Under the pieces are notes generated by a model. That model searched no databases. It was given only the letters and a program-made list of their open reading frames with translations, and was not told where the DNA came from. A stretch of DNA of 35,375 nt from assembly GCA_018398765.1 (NCBI GenBank), contig JAHBMJ010004853.1, positions 7,501 through 42,875 of the forward strand, written 5' to 3'. The position numbers and the translations under genes were made by a program. This document shows, one piece after another, positions 34,948 through 35,375 of the stretch. Source of the stretch: Chromera velia (Eukaryota; Sar; Chromeraceae). Numbering within the stretch: the first letter of the stretch is position 1; each line of letters starts with the position of its first letter.

Positions 34948-35187
34948 TCAAAGCCCCGTTCGCCCCGTATACTCATCCCATGCGAGGATTTCGAAGAACG
35001 GCCTGTTCTGTTTCTTCTCCCTGTAGTCCTTTCTGATCAACGAATCCACCAGCAGAGAGGCCAACTTCATGTCTGTCACCAGAGGGACCCCACAGTCGAT
35101 GGCTGTTCGCCTGATGTGGTACCCGTCAGTGAGGGCTTTGGACTCCATCGAATCGGGCACGTTGATCACCAGCTCCACCTTCTTTTC
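34948..35187 (-). CDS. Carbamoyl phosphate synthase, last exon (MGS-like regulatory domain), 5' partial
   Basis: Seventy-nine codons from acceptor CATGCACAG (minus strand, exon starting at 35187, phase 0) to the stop at 34948. ELVINVPDSMES, then TDGYHIRRTAIDCGVPLVTD and MKLASLLVDSL match the C-terminal MGS-like domain of the large subunit of carbamoyl phosphate synthase (L-V-I-N, GY-x-IRR-x-A-x-D-x-G-x-P-L-x-T). That enzyme makes carbamoyl phosphate from glutamine or ammonia, bicarbonate and ATP for pyrimidine or arginine synthesis; the domain binds allosteric effectors. The protein stops about 30 residues after this domain (RKDYREKKQNR, then FFEILAWDEYTG). It is therefore not a CAD-type fusion continuing into dihydroorotase and resembles the stand-alone CPSII of apicomplexans. 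Upstream exons are beyond the window. Confidence 0.9.
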   Translation of the reverse strand, partial: EKKVELVINVPDSMESKALTDGYHIRRTAIDCGVPLVTDMKLASLLVDSLIRKDYREKKQNRPFFEILAWDEYTGRTGL

Positions 35188-35375
35188 CTGTGCATGGGGG
35201 AAGGTAGAGCGGAGAGGGAAGGAAACAAGAGAGACATGAATGAGCGTGCTGATATCAACGTATGCACGTGAAAGAGGTCTGAGGTGGGTTCGAAGAAAGT
35301 AGGAGGAGGAAGCACTGCGACGTTTCTAGCGGAAGACATCACCCCAATTGAAACACCTCCTCTCCCCCCCCCCCC
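35188..35375 (-). other. Intron of the carbamoyl phosphate synthase gene (partial)
   Basis: No open frame with family similarity and no donor visible before the window edge, so the whole stretch is taken as intron. The window ends in a run of C. Confidence 0.6.

Overview
The window is eukaryotic nuclear DNA. Coding is broken into short exons with GT...AG borders, introns run from about 200 bases to 1 kb with pyrimidine-rich 3' ends, and the introns carry CA, TG, CT and GTGA microsatellites. Module content (discoidin-like, EGF, sushi and GPS domains), an apicomplexan-like stand-alone carbamoyl phosphate synthase C-terminus, TGCATGCA palindromes and an R2-type retroelement remnant suggest a protist, most likely an alveolate alga of the chromerid type (Chromera-like). 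That assignment is inference; no rRNA or organelle marker is present.

Positions 1-22012 (+) read as one very large gene that starts upstream of the window. It encodes a cell-surface protein with three discoidin-like domains, four EGF modules and ten sushi (CCP) modules. A helical GAIN-like stretch and a GPS motif follow, then a first membrane span, a long Ser/Glu-rich cytoplasmic segment, at least four more membrane spans and a short tail ending at 22012. Almost every ectodomain module is one exon with phase-1 introns on both sides. The phases of the exons I place from 13016 to the stop agree with each other, which supports a single reading frame. The two weak points are the join at 12231-13016 and an in-frame TGA at 17035.

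The receptor gene carries three independent local duplications that each copy a 3' splice site together with the head of an exon (1073-1200, 8992-9279, 13941-14088). It also holds a larger duplication of intron plus sushi exon (4626-5113 and 7996-8740), the second copy of which contains a 259-base N gap.

22013-25077 is an AT-rich island with a decayed non-LTR retroelement (23227-24560) that retains the zinc-binding and RHN motifs of an R2-type restriction-like endonuclease. 25078-27090 (-) is an intronless F-box-like gene. 27091-30473 is non-coding and includes a 1-kb pyrimidine tract. 30474-31856 (+) is an intronless gene with eleven near-identical C2H2 finger units (one degenerate) and a C-terminal RING finger. 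The F-box and RING proteins are both candidate ubiquitin-ligase parts, are divergently arranged and share a 13-base upstream motif. 31857-34947 shows no supported gene. 34948-35187 (-) is the last exon of a carbamoyl phosphate synthase, which runs out of the window.
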